Source: JAUWMI01 sp964454265 (GTDB taxonomy: Bacteria; Sumerlaeota; Sumerlaeia; MWCT01; JAUWMI01). Taken from it: a stretch of DNA of 10,982 bases. The notes under the pieces are model-generated. The model worked only from the letters and a program-made list of their open reading frames with translations. It did not search any database and was not told the DNA's origin. A program made the position numbers and the translations under genes. Shown here piece by piece: positions 1-6,293 of the stretch; the stretch's first letter is position 1, and each line of letters begins with the position of its first letter. Location: assembly GCA_964454265.1 (NCBI GenBank), contig CAYVXD010000137.1, forward strand, positions 1 to 10,982, read 5' to 3'.

Positions 1-252
1 CAAGGGGAGAGGAAGCAAGGTTGAGCAATGACTGGAGATGCCGAATGGCAAAGAGCACCCTGTCAATTCACCCTATCTTCTTCAAGAAACCTTCAAGCAT
101 TAAAAGCAAAATGCAGTTGAGGAAGAAGTCGTATTAGAAGCCTGCAAATACTCAACTTGCTATCTGACACATGACTATTCTTGCTGATCTATCTGACAAA
201 GAACCATATCTCATTTTGACATGATCCAAGTTAAATTATTGAAACCGGACAT
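1..252. other. Intergenic stretch, no gene seen
   Basis: No convincing reading frame is seen downstream of the minus-strand gene that ends at 253. The only structure noted is an imperfect direct repeat: CTATCTGACA occurs at 160-169 and again at 189-198, 29 bp apart, each preceded a few bases upstream by CTTGC. No strong terminator hairpin was found for the gene at 253. Confidence 0.5.
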
Positions 253-1278
253 CTATTTTAAGCGTTCGGCTATTTTCTCAGCGACATCACGAACTCTCTG
301 GTCCGGATCGTTTAACAACGGGACAATGGACGTTCTTAATTCTTGCTTCTTTGTTTTCATTTGGAGGACGTAGAGCATGGTATAACTTTCTTGTTTGAAC
401 ATTTTTTCAGCAACTTCAGCTCCAAATTGTTTTTTGAGTTTCTCTCTGGTTTCTTGTTTTCGTTTTTCTAAATTGGGGTCAAGGGCAGTACCAATGATAA
501 ATAAAGCATCAATGCGCATACAGGGTGCCTTATCTTTTAGCATCGCCTTAAGTGTATCCAGTGCAGGAGCGTCGGGGCCGGTGCCTTTAGCACTCATTTT
601 CTTTATAATTATATCAACAACTCCTTGCAGCTTATCCAGAGCTTCCTGGCAACGGTCAGCATTAGCTCTGTCATTCATTTTCTGATATATCTTTTGTAAA
701 TTTCTAATTCCTATTTTTTCAAAGCCAATACCTGCGATTTCATCGAAAGGATGATAAAGCGACTGGCGCAGATGATTGCCAACTGCCACGATTATCTTTG
801 CGCGGTCTATTGCGGTTGGATAATCGCCCTTATCGAGATGAGAATTCGCCTCTTTCCGTAATGCTATACACATTCCCTGAAAGAACTGAGGGTCAGGATG
901 TTTATCGTAGACCGTTGCTGGCGCAGCAAAAGCGATTTTAAAGTCGCAATTTTTTGTTCTTGCGCCTTCACAAATGTGAGAGAGCATCTCTTGCACCTGC
1001 TTATCTTGCAGCAGCGTATTAGGTTCCTCTGTAACGTCTTTTAGAAGTCGATCTTTCCCGGGATAGTGCTCAAGCACTTTGAGGGCTTTAACGTAGAATT
1101 CAGCGGCATTACCTTCAGCCTTTTGCTGTGGAAGAAATGGGCTTATATCGACTGTAGGAAGAGTCAGCTGAAACACACTTTCCGACGATTTTTGATCACT
1201 TGTGCCTTGTGAAAGGGCTAAATTTTGAATAACGCAAAGTGTTGACAGTAATATTACGGAAATTATTTTCTTTTCCAT
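253..1278 (-). CDS. Exported helical-repeat protein, function unknown
   Basis: A 341-aa protein with no recognised family. The start at 1278 is chosen because an AGGAGG ribosome binding site lies just upstream and the product then begins with a clean signal peptide: MEKK followed by a hydrophobic run to about residue 22, with possible cleavage near LALS-QG. An in-frame ATG at 1341 would place 21 charged residues before the signal peptide and is less likely. The mature part looks all-helical. Around residues 140-200 there is a TPR-like helical pair containing GDYPTAIDRAK. The last 30 residues (LLNDPDQRVRDVAEKIAERL) resemble a HEAT repeat, and residues 240-265 may be another. It probably acts in the periplasm or on the cell surface, perhaps as a protein-binding scaffold; that role is inference. 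The gene stands alone: its left neighbour is outside the window and the right neighbour, trmL, is on the other strand about 1.2 kb away. Confidence 0.8.
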   Translation of the reverse strand: MEKKIISVILLSTLCVIQNLALSQGTSDQKSSESVFQLTLPTVDISPFLPQQKAEGNAAEFYVKALKVLEHYPGKDRLLKDVTEEPNTLLQDKQVQEMLSHICEGARTKNCDFKIAFAAPATVYDKHPDPQFFQGMCIALRKEANSHLDKGDYPTAIDRAKIIVAVGNHLRQSLYHPFDEIAGIGFEKIGIRNLQKIYQKMNDRANADRCQEALDKLQGVVDIIIKKMSAKGTGPDAPALDTLKAMLKDKAPCMRIDALFIIGTALDPNLEKRKQETREKLKKQFGAEVAEKMFKQESYTMLYVLQMKTKKQELRTSIVPLLNDPDQRVRDVAEKIAERLK

Positions 1279-1429
1279 ATCCTTCCTCCTAATTCTGCTC
1301 GGCTCGTTTCCTGTGCAAAGCTTAAACGTGGCAATATTCACTGTCTTGAAGATAGCAAAACTACTTCATCCTACGCAATAACATTTACATTTGGATTGGT
1401 TTAATCAGGGAGGAGGGCATTTGGGCAGA

Positions 1430-1573
1430 GGTGGGGGCGGAGGAAAGCGCAGTCTGCGCAGGTGATGCACAGCAGGTCGCAAGGGGCAGCGTGCACAATT
1501 GAAACCTGTCCTGGGCAAAATACAGCATTCCGTTTTGCTTCGCGCCCAATTGCTGGGTCGTTCCGCCCCCACC
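1430..1573. repeat. 12-bp inverted repeat 144 bp end to end
   Basis: GGTGGGGGCGGA at 1430-1441 is the exact reverse complement of TCCGCCCCCACC at 1562-1573. The enclosed segment has no coding signal that I recognise. It could be the ends of a small non-autonomous element or chance in G/C-rich sequence. No target-site duplication was evident. Confidence 0.35.
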
Positions 1574-1871
1574 CTCTACCCTATTCTCTCCTGGCGAAAG
1601 AGAGAAGAAATGCGAAAGGGGTTACTTATTGACGCCGCGGACGTGCACCGTGGTTTTTGTTTGGCTTTCGTCTGCCACCTGCGCCAGAGCGCTGACCACT
1701 GCCGCGAACCGGCTCATCACTCAAGGGATGTCTGCTCTCGCTGTCATCGCGCTTCAATGGCGGCAACGGCGGGTGGCAGTGAAACGTAAGGCTAAGCTTC
1801 GGCATTCCTTTATTTCTCCCTAAGTGCTCTGATTTGTAATTACGGTTACGTATTCTAATTGGAATGCTCTC

Positions 1872-1951
1872 GAGACTCTTCTCCGCCGCGGCGGATCAGA
1901 GTGACAATACTGGTGTCATGCTGAGTCCGCCAGTGGCGGACGAAGCATCGC
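1872..1951. repeat. Head-to-head pair of GTCAT/CTGA dispersed repeats
   Basis: Two related elements face each other. On the minus strand, 1906 to 1872 reads TGTCACTCTGA, then the perfect 14-bp palindrome TCCGCCGCGGCGGA (1882-1895), then GAAGAGTCTC. On the plus strand, 1914-1951 reads TGTCATGCTGA, then the hairpin GTCCGCC-agt-GGCGGAC (1925-1941), then GAAGCATCGC. The common plan is TGTCA-n-CTGA, a CCGCC/GGCGG hairpin and GAAG. It resembles the TGTCATTCTGAGC...GAAG intergenic repeats found in many uncultured bacterial genomes; that comparison is from memory. Function is unknown. Confidence 0.65.
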
Positions 1952-2360
1952 GCACAAAAAACCATCGTCACCGTACTTCCGAAGGTATGTACTAAGTCAG
2001 TTGCACCAGCATGAATCGCATGTAGTGCTGACACGCCATATAATGTTTATGCAACAATCATGCCGGGGAGTTCATGCGGGGTAACTTGCCCAATATCAAA
2101 GACCAAAGCCTGGCAGGTTCCGCCTTGCCACATGGTGAGCCGCAAAATCACAATCCGACAATTTGGAAAACTCAAACCATTCTTGGCTCGCGCTTGAATA
2201 CGGATCTTTTTCTGTTGCAACCTTTAGGGCCGCAAAGGAATATCAAGCCATCCAGGCCTACTTCGCCTCTTCGTTGCCGTGCGCTTTGATCTTGGGTTCA
2301 TCATAAATTTTTGTGCTGTACAAATAAAGAGGAACAATAAAGCAAATAGTCTTGGATGCT

Positions 2361-2382
2361 TATCTGCGTTCATCTGTGGTTT
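2361..2382 (-). repeat. CAGAT-type dispersed repeat, copy 1
   Basis: The minus strand reads AAACCACAGATGAACGCAGA, a short form of the ACC(G/A)CAGATG-ACGCAGAT repeat also present at 2405-2434 and 3067-3097. It is inverted relative to those two copies. Comparable runs are common between genes in planctomycete-like and candidate-phylum genomes; I know of no assigned function. Confidence 0.6.
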
Positions 2383-2404
2383 AGATATACAAGTTATTAT
2401 TGCA

Positions 2405-2434
2405 ACCGCGAATGCACGCAGATACACGCGGATT
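2405..2434 (+). repeat. CAGAT-type dispersed repeat, copy 2
   Basis: Begins ACCGCGAATGCACGCAGATA and ends ACACGCGGATT. It is a diverged copy of the element at 3067-3097, in the same orientation, and is followed after 2 bp by the GTAGGGGC palindrome at 2437. The two together form a composite unit upstream of trmL. Confidence 0.6.
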
Positions 2435-2436
2435 TT

Positions 2437-2465
2437 GTAGGGGCAGGTTTTAAACCTGCCCTTAC
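2437..2465. repeat. GTAGGGGC palindrome, copy 1
   Basis: Left arm GTAGGGGCAGGTTT and right arm AAACCTGCCCTTAC around a single T, with one mismatch in the outer arm (CTT for CCT). The outer arm is shared with four other palindromes in the window, but the inner core AGGTTT is unique to this copy. A run of six T's begins 5 bp after the stem (2470-2475), so it could also slow or end transcription on the plus strand before trmL. Confidence 0.75.
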
Positions 2466-2478
2466 CCCATTTTTTGCA

Positions 2479-2499
2479 CAGGTTCTTATGAAGAACCTG
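2479..2499 (+). promoter_or_regulatory. Perfect hairpin in trmL leader
   Basis: CAGGTTCTT (2479-2487) and AAGAACCTG (2491-2499) form a perfect 9-bp stem with a 3-nt ATG loop. The stem ends 6 bp before the trmL ribosome binding site (AAGGAG, 2506-2511). It is placed to influence initiation or mRNA stability, but no regulator or known riboswitch class is recognisable. The loop ATG opens a 37-codon frame that overlaps the trmL start out of frame and ends at 2601; whether it is translated is unknown. Confidence 0.5.
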
Positions 2500-2518
2500 A
2501 TTTTGAAGGAGTGCAAAG

Positions 2519-2986
2519 ATGTTGCACGTCGTTCTGGTGGCGCCGCGAATTCCACAGAATACGGGGAATGTAGCGCGGCTGTGCGCTGCAACCGCTACTG
2601 AGTTGCATATTGTGAGGCCGCTCGGATTTCGTCTGGACAATCGAGCTCTGCGCCGCGCGGGGCTTGACTACTGGGAGCATGTCAACATGCACGTCCATCG
2701 CTCGTTTGATGAGCTCACAGAGACGCATCCAAACCATACGTTCTATTTTGCAACCAAGCAGGGCGCGCTTCTTTACAGCGACGTGCGCTACTCGCCTGAC
2801 GACTTCCTCATTTTCGGCAGCGAGACCCATGGCTTGCCTGCTGCATTGCTTGAGGCGAACCGCGAGCGCACCATTCGCGTGCCAATCCTCAACCCAGCTG
2901 TCCGCAGCCTGAACCTCGCCACCACTGTCGCCATTGTTCTCTACGAGGCTCTCCGGCAGCTCAGGCATGATGCCGCCCGCAAATAA
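2519..2986 (+). CDS. trmL: tRNA (cytidine/uridine-34-2'-O)-methyltransferase TrmL
   Basis: A 155-aa SPOUT methyltransferase, close to the usual TrmL length of about 155-160. All three family motifs are present: PQNTGNVAR at residues 12-20 (motif 1, with the conserved Asn and Arg), FLIFGSETHGLP at 96-107 (motif 2, part of the trefoil-knot S-adenosylmethionine site), and VPILNPAVRSLNLATTVAIV at 121-140 (motif 3). The family methylates the 2'-hydroxyl of the wobble nucleotide 34 in leucine tRNAs in the cytoplasm, using S-adenosylmethionine, and normally acts as a dimer. The start is supported by AAGGAG seven bases upstream. It stands alone on the plus strand between minus-strand genes and is flanked by dispersed repeats on both sides, so it is probably transcribed on its own. 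I see no truncation or missing motif. Confidence 0.95.
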   Translation: MLHVVLVAPRIPQNTGNVARLCAATATELHIVRPLGFRLDNRALRRAGLDYWEHVNMHVHRSFDELTETHPNHTFYFATKQGALLYSDVRYSPDDFLIFGSETHGLPAALLEANRERTIRVPILNPAVRSLNLATTVAIVLYEALRQLRHDAARK

Positions 2987-3066
2987 TCAAGATTCGTACT
3001 ATCGCCACTTTTCGTTCCAGGAACTGCAGGGTGAGAAATGACATCTGCAGTTGCAGTAAAATTGAA

Positions 3067-3097
3067 ACCGCAGATGGACGCAGATGGACACAGATAA
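3067..3097 (+). repeat. CAGAT-type dispersed repeat, copy 3
   Basis: Begins ACCGCAGATGGACGCAGATG and continues GACACAGATAA, giving three CAGAT units at near-regular 10-11 bp spacing. It is followed 10 bp later by the palindrome at 3108, the same order and orientation as the composite at 2405-2465 upstream of trmL. Confidence 0.65.
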
Positions 3098-3107
3098 ATA
3101 TCCAATT

Positions 3108-3135
3108 GTAGGGGCACGCTGCAGCGTGCCCCTAC
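3108..3135. repeat. GTAGGGGC palindrome, copy 2
   Basis: A perfect 28-bp palindrome with arms GTAGGGGCACGCTG and CAGCGTGCCCCTAC and no loop bases. It is identical over all 28 bp to the copy at 10316-10343, about 7.2 kb away. Confidence 0.85.
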
Positions 3136-3215
3136 GCAAAAATGGATAACAATTGGGTACGAATGAGGGAAAAGATAACAATTACTAGCACAGCGCCAAC
3201 TTTGCAATAAGGCAT

Positions 3216-3243
3216 GTAGGGGCAATTCATGAATTGCCCCTAC
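3216..3243. repeat. GTAGGGGC palindrome, copy 3
   Basis: A perfect 28-bp palindrome with arms GTAGGGGCAATTCA and TGAATTGCCCCTAC. It has the same outer eight bases as the other copies but a different core, which is still fully self-complementary. It lies about 97 bp beyond the stop codon of the radical SAM gene. Confidence 0.85.
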
Positions 3244-3339
3244 AAAATCTTTCGCCTTTTAATGCAGGAGGATGCTCTCCCGACTACGCTCCACTGGCGG
3301 GCACGTATCCGTCAAAACAAACTTGGCCATGCGCTAGTG

Positions 3340-4485
3340 CTAAAAAACGCCGGGAATGGTCGAACCGCAGCGAGGGCAGGCATTGCTTCGAAGCGAGTTT
3401 CTCAGGAGCTGGAATCCCACGCGCTCGATCAGCAGCGCATTACACGACGGGCATGTGGTGCTGTTTCCGGGATGCCCTGGCACATTATCAAGGTAAACGA
3501 AACGAAGGCCCGCATCCTGCGCAGCAGCACGTGCGTCTTCCATGAGCTTGAGCGGTGTGCGAGAAAGATTTTGCAGCTTGTATGCGGGAAAGAAACGGGC
3601 GAGATGAAGTGGCGTCGAGGCGCCAAGCTCCTTTACAATCCATGCGGCGAGCTGTTTAATGCGCGCGACATCGTCATTCAGTGTTGGAATAATGACATAA
3701 ACGAGTTCCAGCCAGATGCCTTCTTCACGAGTGGTTCGCAACGCATCGAGCACGGGGCCCATGGGCTGACCGCAGAGCGTCTTATAGCTCTCCTCCGTGC
3801 ATGCCTTAATCGAGATTACAAAGCCATCTACACACTGACAGAGCGCCTTGAGCGGGGTTGGATTGATAAATCCGGCGGTGGCAACGAAGTTCTTCAGCCC
3901 TCTTGTGCGCGCAGCCTGCGCTACCGTGACCATGTATTCGTAAAACACCACAGGCTCAGTATAGGTGTAGGTAATCGAGCGGCAGTCTTGAACTGCCGCA
4001 CTCGAAACCGCCTGCGCAGAATCGCAATAGAGATTTTTTACCTCACTCGGCCGTTTCTGCGACAGTTGCCAGTTTTGACAGAATGTGCAGCGGAGATTAC
4101 AGCCTGCGGTGCCCACAGCGAGTGTCTGCGTGCCGGGCAGCACGTGGCAGAAAGGTCCTTTTTCAACAGGATCAACTTGCAGGATGCAGGGGTTGTTGTA
4201 CGCATCGCTGTAAAGGGTCCCTCCGTAATTAGTGCGCGTACGGCAGAAGCAGGTCTGGCCATCATCCAGGATGCAGTTAAGCGGGCAGACGAAGCACTGG
4301 ATTCTTCGCTGCGGCAACTTGGTGTAGTAGCCGACCTCACACCGGGTCGGACTACTCCGTTTCCCCATGGGGGCACCGTACGCCCCGGTTGCCAGAAGCT
4401 CGCCGACAAGCGGAGTGAGGCCAAGCGTCACGGTGAGTTTCATGAGCTGCGCCAAAAATTCCTTTCTTGTGAGCGACTCGTCCAT
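3340..4485 (-). CDS. amrS: AmmeMemoRadiSam system radical SAM enzyme
   Basis: A 381-aa radical SAM protein. The cluster motif CNLRCTFC (Cys129, Cys133, Cys136) is the CxxxCxxC that binds the 4Fe-4S cluster cleaving S-adenosylmethionine. Upstream is the family's cysteine-rich segment CFVCPLNC (64-71) followed by CFC at 79-81. Downstream are the ISIKACTEESYKTLCG block (224-239), HLARFFPAYKL (294-304) and VPGHPGNSTTCPSC (335-348). A C-terminal zinc-ribbon-like pair of CxxC motifs lies at 345-348 and 370-373. This order matches the AmmeMemoRadiSam subgroup related to PflA activases; the true substrate is not established. The N-terminus TRKEFLAQLM plus a hydrophobic stretch to about residue 35 resembles a Tat signal with RK in place of RR, suggesting possible export of a folded protein. 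The start at 4485 has AGGAAGG eight bases upstream. It lies 40 bp downstream of the LTxxQ gene on the same strand, a likely operon. The usual MEMO and AMMECR1 partners are not in this window. Confidence 0.9.
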   Translation of the reverse strand: MDESLTRKEFLAQLMKLTVTLGLTPLVGELLATGAYGAPMGKRSSPTRCEVGYYTKLPQRRIQCFVCPLNCILDDGQTCFCRTRTNYGGTLYSDAYNNPCILQVDPVEKGPFCHVLPGTQTLAVGTAGCNLRCTFCQNWQLSQKRPSEVKNLYCDSAQAVSSAAVQDCRSITYTYTEPVVFYEYMVTVAQAARTRGLKNFVATAGFINPTPLKALCQCVDGFVISIKACTEESYKTLCGQPMGPVLDALRTTREEGIWLELVYVIIPTLNDDVARIKQLAAWIVKELGASTPLHLARFFPAYKLQNLSRTPLKLMEDARAAAQDAGLRFVYLDNVPGHPGNSTTCPSCNALLIERVGFQLLRNSLRSNACPRCGSTIPGVF

Positions 4486-4525
4486 TAGCTACGCCTTCCT
4501 GGCCTGTGACCGCGCGCTGTGTATG

Positions 4526-5551
4526 TTAATCCTGCAGGGCGCAGTTACCATCGTCACAATTTTCTGCTGGCACAACGGTCTTAATATTCGCCAGCTCAAT
4601 CTTCTCGTACGAATCGGCAAGCGTCAGCTTGCGCTCGAGAATCGGGATAATAGCAGGATTCAGAAGGAAGCGTCCGATTTTGCTGAGATCATTCGGGCGT
4701 CTGAGCTGTTCGATGGCCTGCTGGTGTTTTGCTTCCGTCTCCAGAATCGGGCGAATGACTTCTTCGGCCAGTGCGCTTTTCTGTAAAGAAAAATCCACGT
4801 CCGGCATGTTACGCACTTTATCAAGCAGCTTGGCGAGGCGCTGGTGTTCTTGAGCGCGTTCCCTGTCGCTCATCACGAGTCCTGCGACATCCGCTTGCCG
4901 GTCAAAGACGCGCGCAATAATTGCATCGCGCCTGAACAGGTAGCGGCGTTCTGGCATCTGGCGAACGCGCTTGAGCATCCCCACCGCAGGGCCTGCGTCG
5001 TGTGCCTGGCCCGCACGCTCAGGCTGGCCAAGTTTGCGCGGCGGCAAAAGGCATGGCTTAAACTCTCTAATAGTCTGCTTCTGCCCATCGGTAAGAATCA
5101 ACGTAAGCTTCCCCTCAATGCGGCTGAGCTCGCGCCCCAGCTCTTCGCGCAGCGCTTTGGTCCGGTGGTTAAACCCTACAGCACGCTTTCCCACCTCATC
5201 GGAAATTCCATTGCCAACCACAACCTCTTCCTTCAGCGCTCCAAACGCCTCGGCCATCTGGCTTGCCAGTGCAGCGTTTTGCGTGCGATACCTCTGACGT
5301 ATCGTCTCGGCCTCTTTGGCGTACGAAAGCACCTGGCGCATCTGCTCATTGCTCAGGTAGAGGCCATTGAGGAGATTCGACAGGCTGATCTGCTGACGGA
5401 GTTGCCCGATCTCCTCACGCAAATCACCAAATGCGGAGTCTGGACCTACTGGTGCAGTGTCAGCTCCCACGGCCAGCAGTGCGGTGCAGAACCACAGGGA
5501 AATTGCCAGAACACCAACTCCGATCCGAGTCACTGTACGTTCGAGTTCCAT
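4526..5551 (-). CDS. Exported LTxxQ-motif (Spy/CpxP-like) coiled-coil protein
   Basis: A 341-aa protein. The start at 5551 is preferred over an in-frame ATG at 5692: AAGGAGGG sits about 8 bases upstream and the product begins with a good signal peptide (hydrophobic residues 10-28, likely cleavage after AVGA). The mature chain is almost entirely charged amphipathic helix. Two LTxxQ-type motifs, LSNEQ (66-70) and LTDGQ (153-157), are the hallmark of the Spy/CpxP/zinc-resistance group of periplasmic helical proteins, though at 341 aa it is about twice their usual size. A PCLLPP segment (166-171) breaks the helices, and the chain ends in NCDDGNCALQD with two cysteines five residues apart, possibly a disulfide or metal site. 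The likely role is a periplasmic chaperone or sensor-like protein; that is inference from the motifs. It is transcribed ahead of the radical SAM gene 40 bp downstream, so the two probably share a transcript. Confidence 0.75.
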   Translation of the reverse strand: MELERTVTRIGVGVLAISLWFCTALLAVGADTAPVGPDSAFGDLREEIGQLRQQISLSNLLNGLYLSNEQMRQVLSYAKEAETIRQRYRTQNAALASQMAEAFGALKEEVVVGNGISDEVGKRAVGFNHRTKALREELGRELSRIEGKLTLILTDGQKQTIREFKPCLLPPRKLGQPERAGQAHDAGPAVGMLKRVRQMPERRYLFRRDAIIARVFDRQADVAGLVMSDRERAQEHQRLAKLLDKVRNMPDVDFSLQKSALAEEVIRPILETEAKHQQAIEQLRRPNDLSKIGRFLLNPAIIPILERKLTLADSYEKIELANIKTVVPAENCDDGNCALQD

Positions 5552-5641
5552 CTTCTTCACCCTCCTTGGAATTTGTGCGCCTTTTATTGTGCACCATCCC
5601 TTTCTGGCGCATTGGCGCAGATGATTTTCACTTGACAACTT

Positions 5642-5647
5642 ATTATA
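5642..5647 (-). promoter_or_regulatory. Candidate -10 box for the LTxxQ/amrS operon
   Basis: The minus strand reads TATAAT exactly at 5647-5642, in A/T-rich sequence (GCATATAATAAG). This would put transcription start near 5635 and leave a leader of about 85 bases before the start codon at 5551. No good -35 hexamer lies at the usual 16-18 bp spacing, so the promoter may be of extended or activator-dependent type. The rest of the gap from 5552 to 5850 shows no gene. Confidence 0.4.
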
Positions 5648-5850
5648 TGCAATTTTAATTCCAATCCAGCGGATTCTTTTGCTTTCGCGCATACAACTGG
5701 TATTATGGGGATTAGAACATAAGAATGGCGATCAGCGGCACAGGAGACCAGAGAGCGCTGCACGATACGGACCATCCTGAGTGCCCGAGTGAACAATTTG
5801 GTACACCTGGCCTTGCCGTCCCGCTCTTTCCTATCCATACTGCGCGACGG

Positions 5851-6192
5851 CTATTCCATCTGATGATCACTAACGCGCCAGATGTCTCCCTTGCTGATAG
5901 TTTCATTGGTGGGATCATAGCGGACGTAATTGAAGCCGGTCTCGGGGTTTTCCCAGATGCTGTCGCTGTATCCGGGATAGAACTCAATCGGGTCGCTGTC
6001 GCGGTTGAGATCAGGGCCATTGCTGGCGAGTGCCCACCGGCTTTCCTCGTCAATCGGCATGGAGCCGTACGAATAGCTGCCACGCGAGCACCAACGGCCT
6101 CGGCCGGCGCTCTGGCTCTGGAATACATCTTGAGGCACAGAGGAGATGTAGGCAATTGGTGTAGTGATCGGACGCAGGCTCTGTGGCAGTTT
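5851..6192 (-). pseudogene. Pseudopilin C-terminal fragment (truncated)
   Basis: An open frame of 113 codons running from a stop at 6193-6195 to TAG at 5851. It reads KLPQSLRPITTPIAYISSVP, then a variable segment, then SRWALASNGPDLNRD, and near the end YDPTNETISKGDIWRVSD. The pattern (LRPITTPIAYI, PxDVF, W-LAS-GPD, YDPTN-TIS-GDI-R) is that of the globular C-terminal domain of type II secretion/type IV pilin-like pseudopilins from candidate-phylum bacteria; the match is from memory. The defining N-terminal prepilin helix (GFTLIELL type) is absent. The sequence upstream as far as the end of the next gene (6196-6293) encodes nothing like it in any frame and there is no credible start codon or ribosome binding site. 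The only in-frame initiator noted is a GTG at 6138, inside the conserved domain. I read it as a 5'-deleted remnant, not a working gene. Confidence 0.65.
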
Positions 6193-6293
6193 TTACGAAT
6201 TGTTTTTTGTCATTAATTAGGCGCTTCGGAAGTTGAAAATATTAATTCCCGAATGCGTTCCAGGCACCAAAAAATTGTAATTGCTAGTCCGTC

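Larger units (their letters stand above)
1279..2518. other. Long repeat-rich intergenic region
   Basis: About 1.24 kb without a gene I can support. Short open frames exist on both strands (for example 1499-1789 and 2074-2289 plus, 2224-2640 minus), but none has a family signature or a good ribosome binding site and several run through repeat elements. A 59-codon arginine-rich frame on the minus strand (about 1633-1812) is likewise unsupported. The contents I can name are a 12-bp inverted repeat (1430-1441 and 1562-1573), a short hairpin GCGCA-gtc-TGCGC at 1447-1459, a pair of GTCAT-CTGA type repeats (1872-1951), two CAGAT-type repeats (2361-2434), a GTAGGGGC palindrome (2437-2465) and a hairpin just before trmL (2479-2499). 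The stretch 1574-1870 may hold remnants of a decayed gene, but I cannot identify one. Confidence 0.6.
2987..3339. other. Intergenic region between convergent genes, with repeats
   Basis: It separates the ends of trmL (plus) and the radical SAM gene (minus), which are transcribed towards each other. It holds a CAGAT-type repeat (3067-3097) and two GTAGGGGC palindromes (3108-3135 and 3216-3243). Either palindrome could act as a stem-loop at the 3' end of a transcript, but neither is followed by a clear T run. No gene is seen. Confidence 0.65.

Noticed and set aside
1499..1823. Overlapping plus-strand frames (96 and 64 codons)
   Set aside because: No recognisable domain, no convincing ribosome binding site, and cysteine/histidine/alanine-rich composition typical of non-coding frames in G/C-rich DNA.
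2224..2640. Minus-strand frame of 138 codons upstream of trmL
   Set aside because: It runs through two repeat families and into trmL, with no ribosome binding site or family match.
2486..2968. Minus-strand frame of 160 codons across trmL
   Set aside because: Antisense shadow of a well-supported SPOUT methyltransferase.
3229..4488. Long plus-strand open frame of 419 codons
   Set aside because: It lies antisense to the radical SAM gene, begins inside a palindromic repeat, and has no family signature, while the minus strand encodes a clear conserved protein.
4844..5635. Plus-strand open frame of 263 codons
   Set aside because: It is opposite the LTxxQ gene, which has a signal peptide, a ribosome binding site and motifs; this frame has none of these.
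5631..5660. Plus-strand TTGACA at 5633-5638 as a -35 box
   Set aside because: No good -10 box lies 16-18 bp downstream and no plus-strand gene follows; the overlapping minus-strand TATAAT fits an actual gene better.
5725..6216. Plus-strand frame of 163 codons opposite the pseudopilin fragment
   Set aside because: The minus-strand frame carries recognisable pseudopilin motifs; the plus frame and the other minus frame (5712-6155) are out-of-frame readings of the same DNA.
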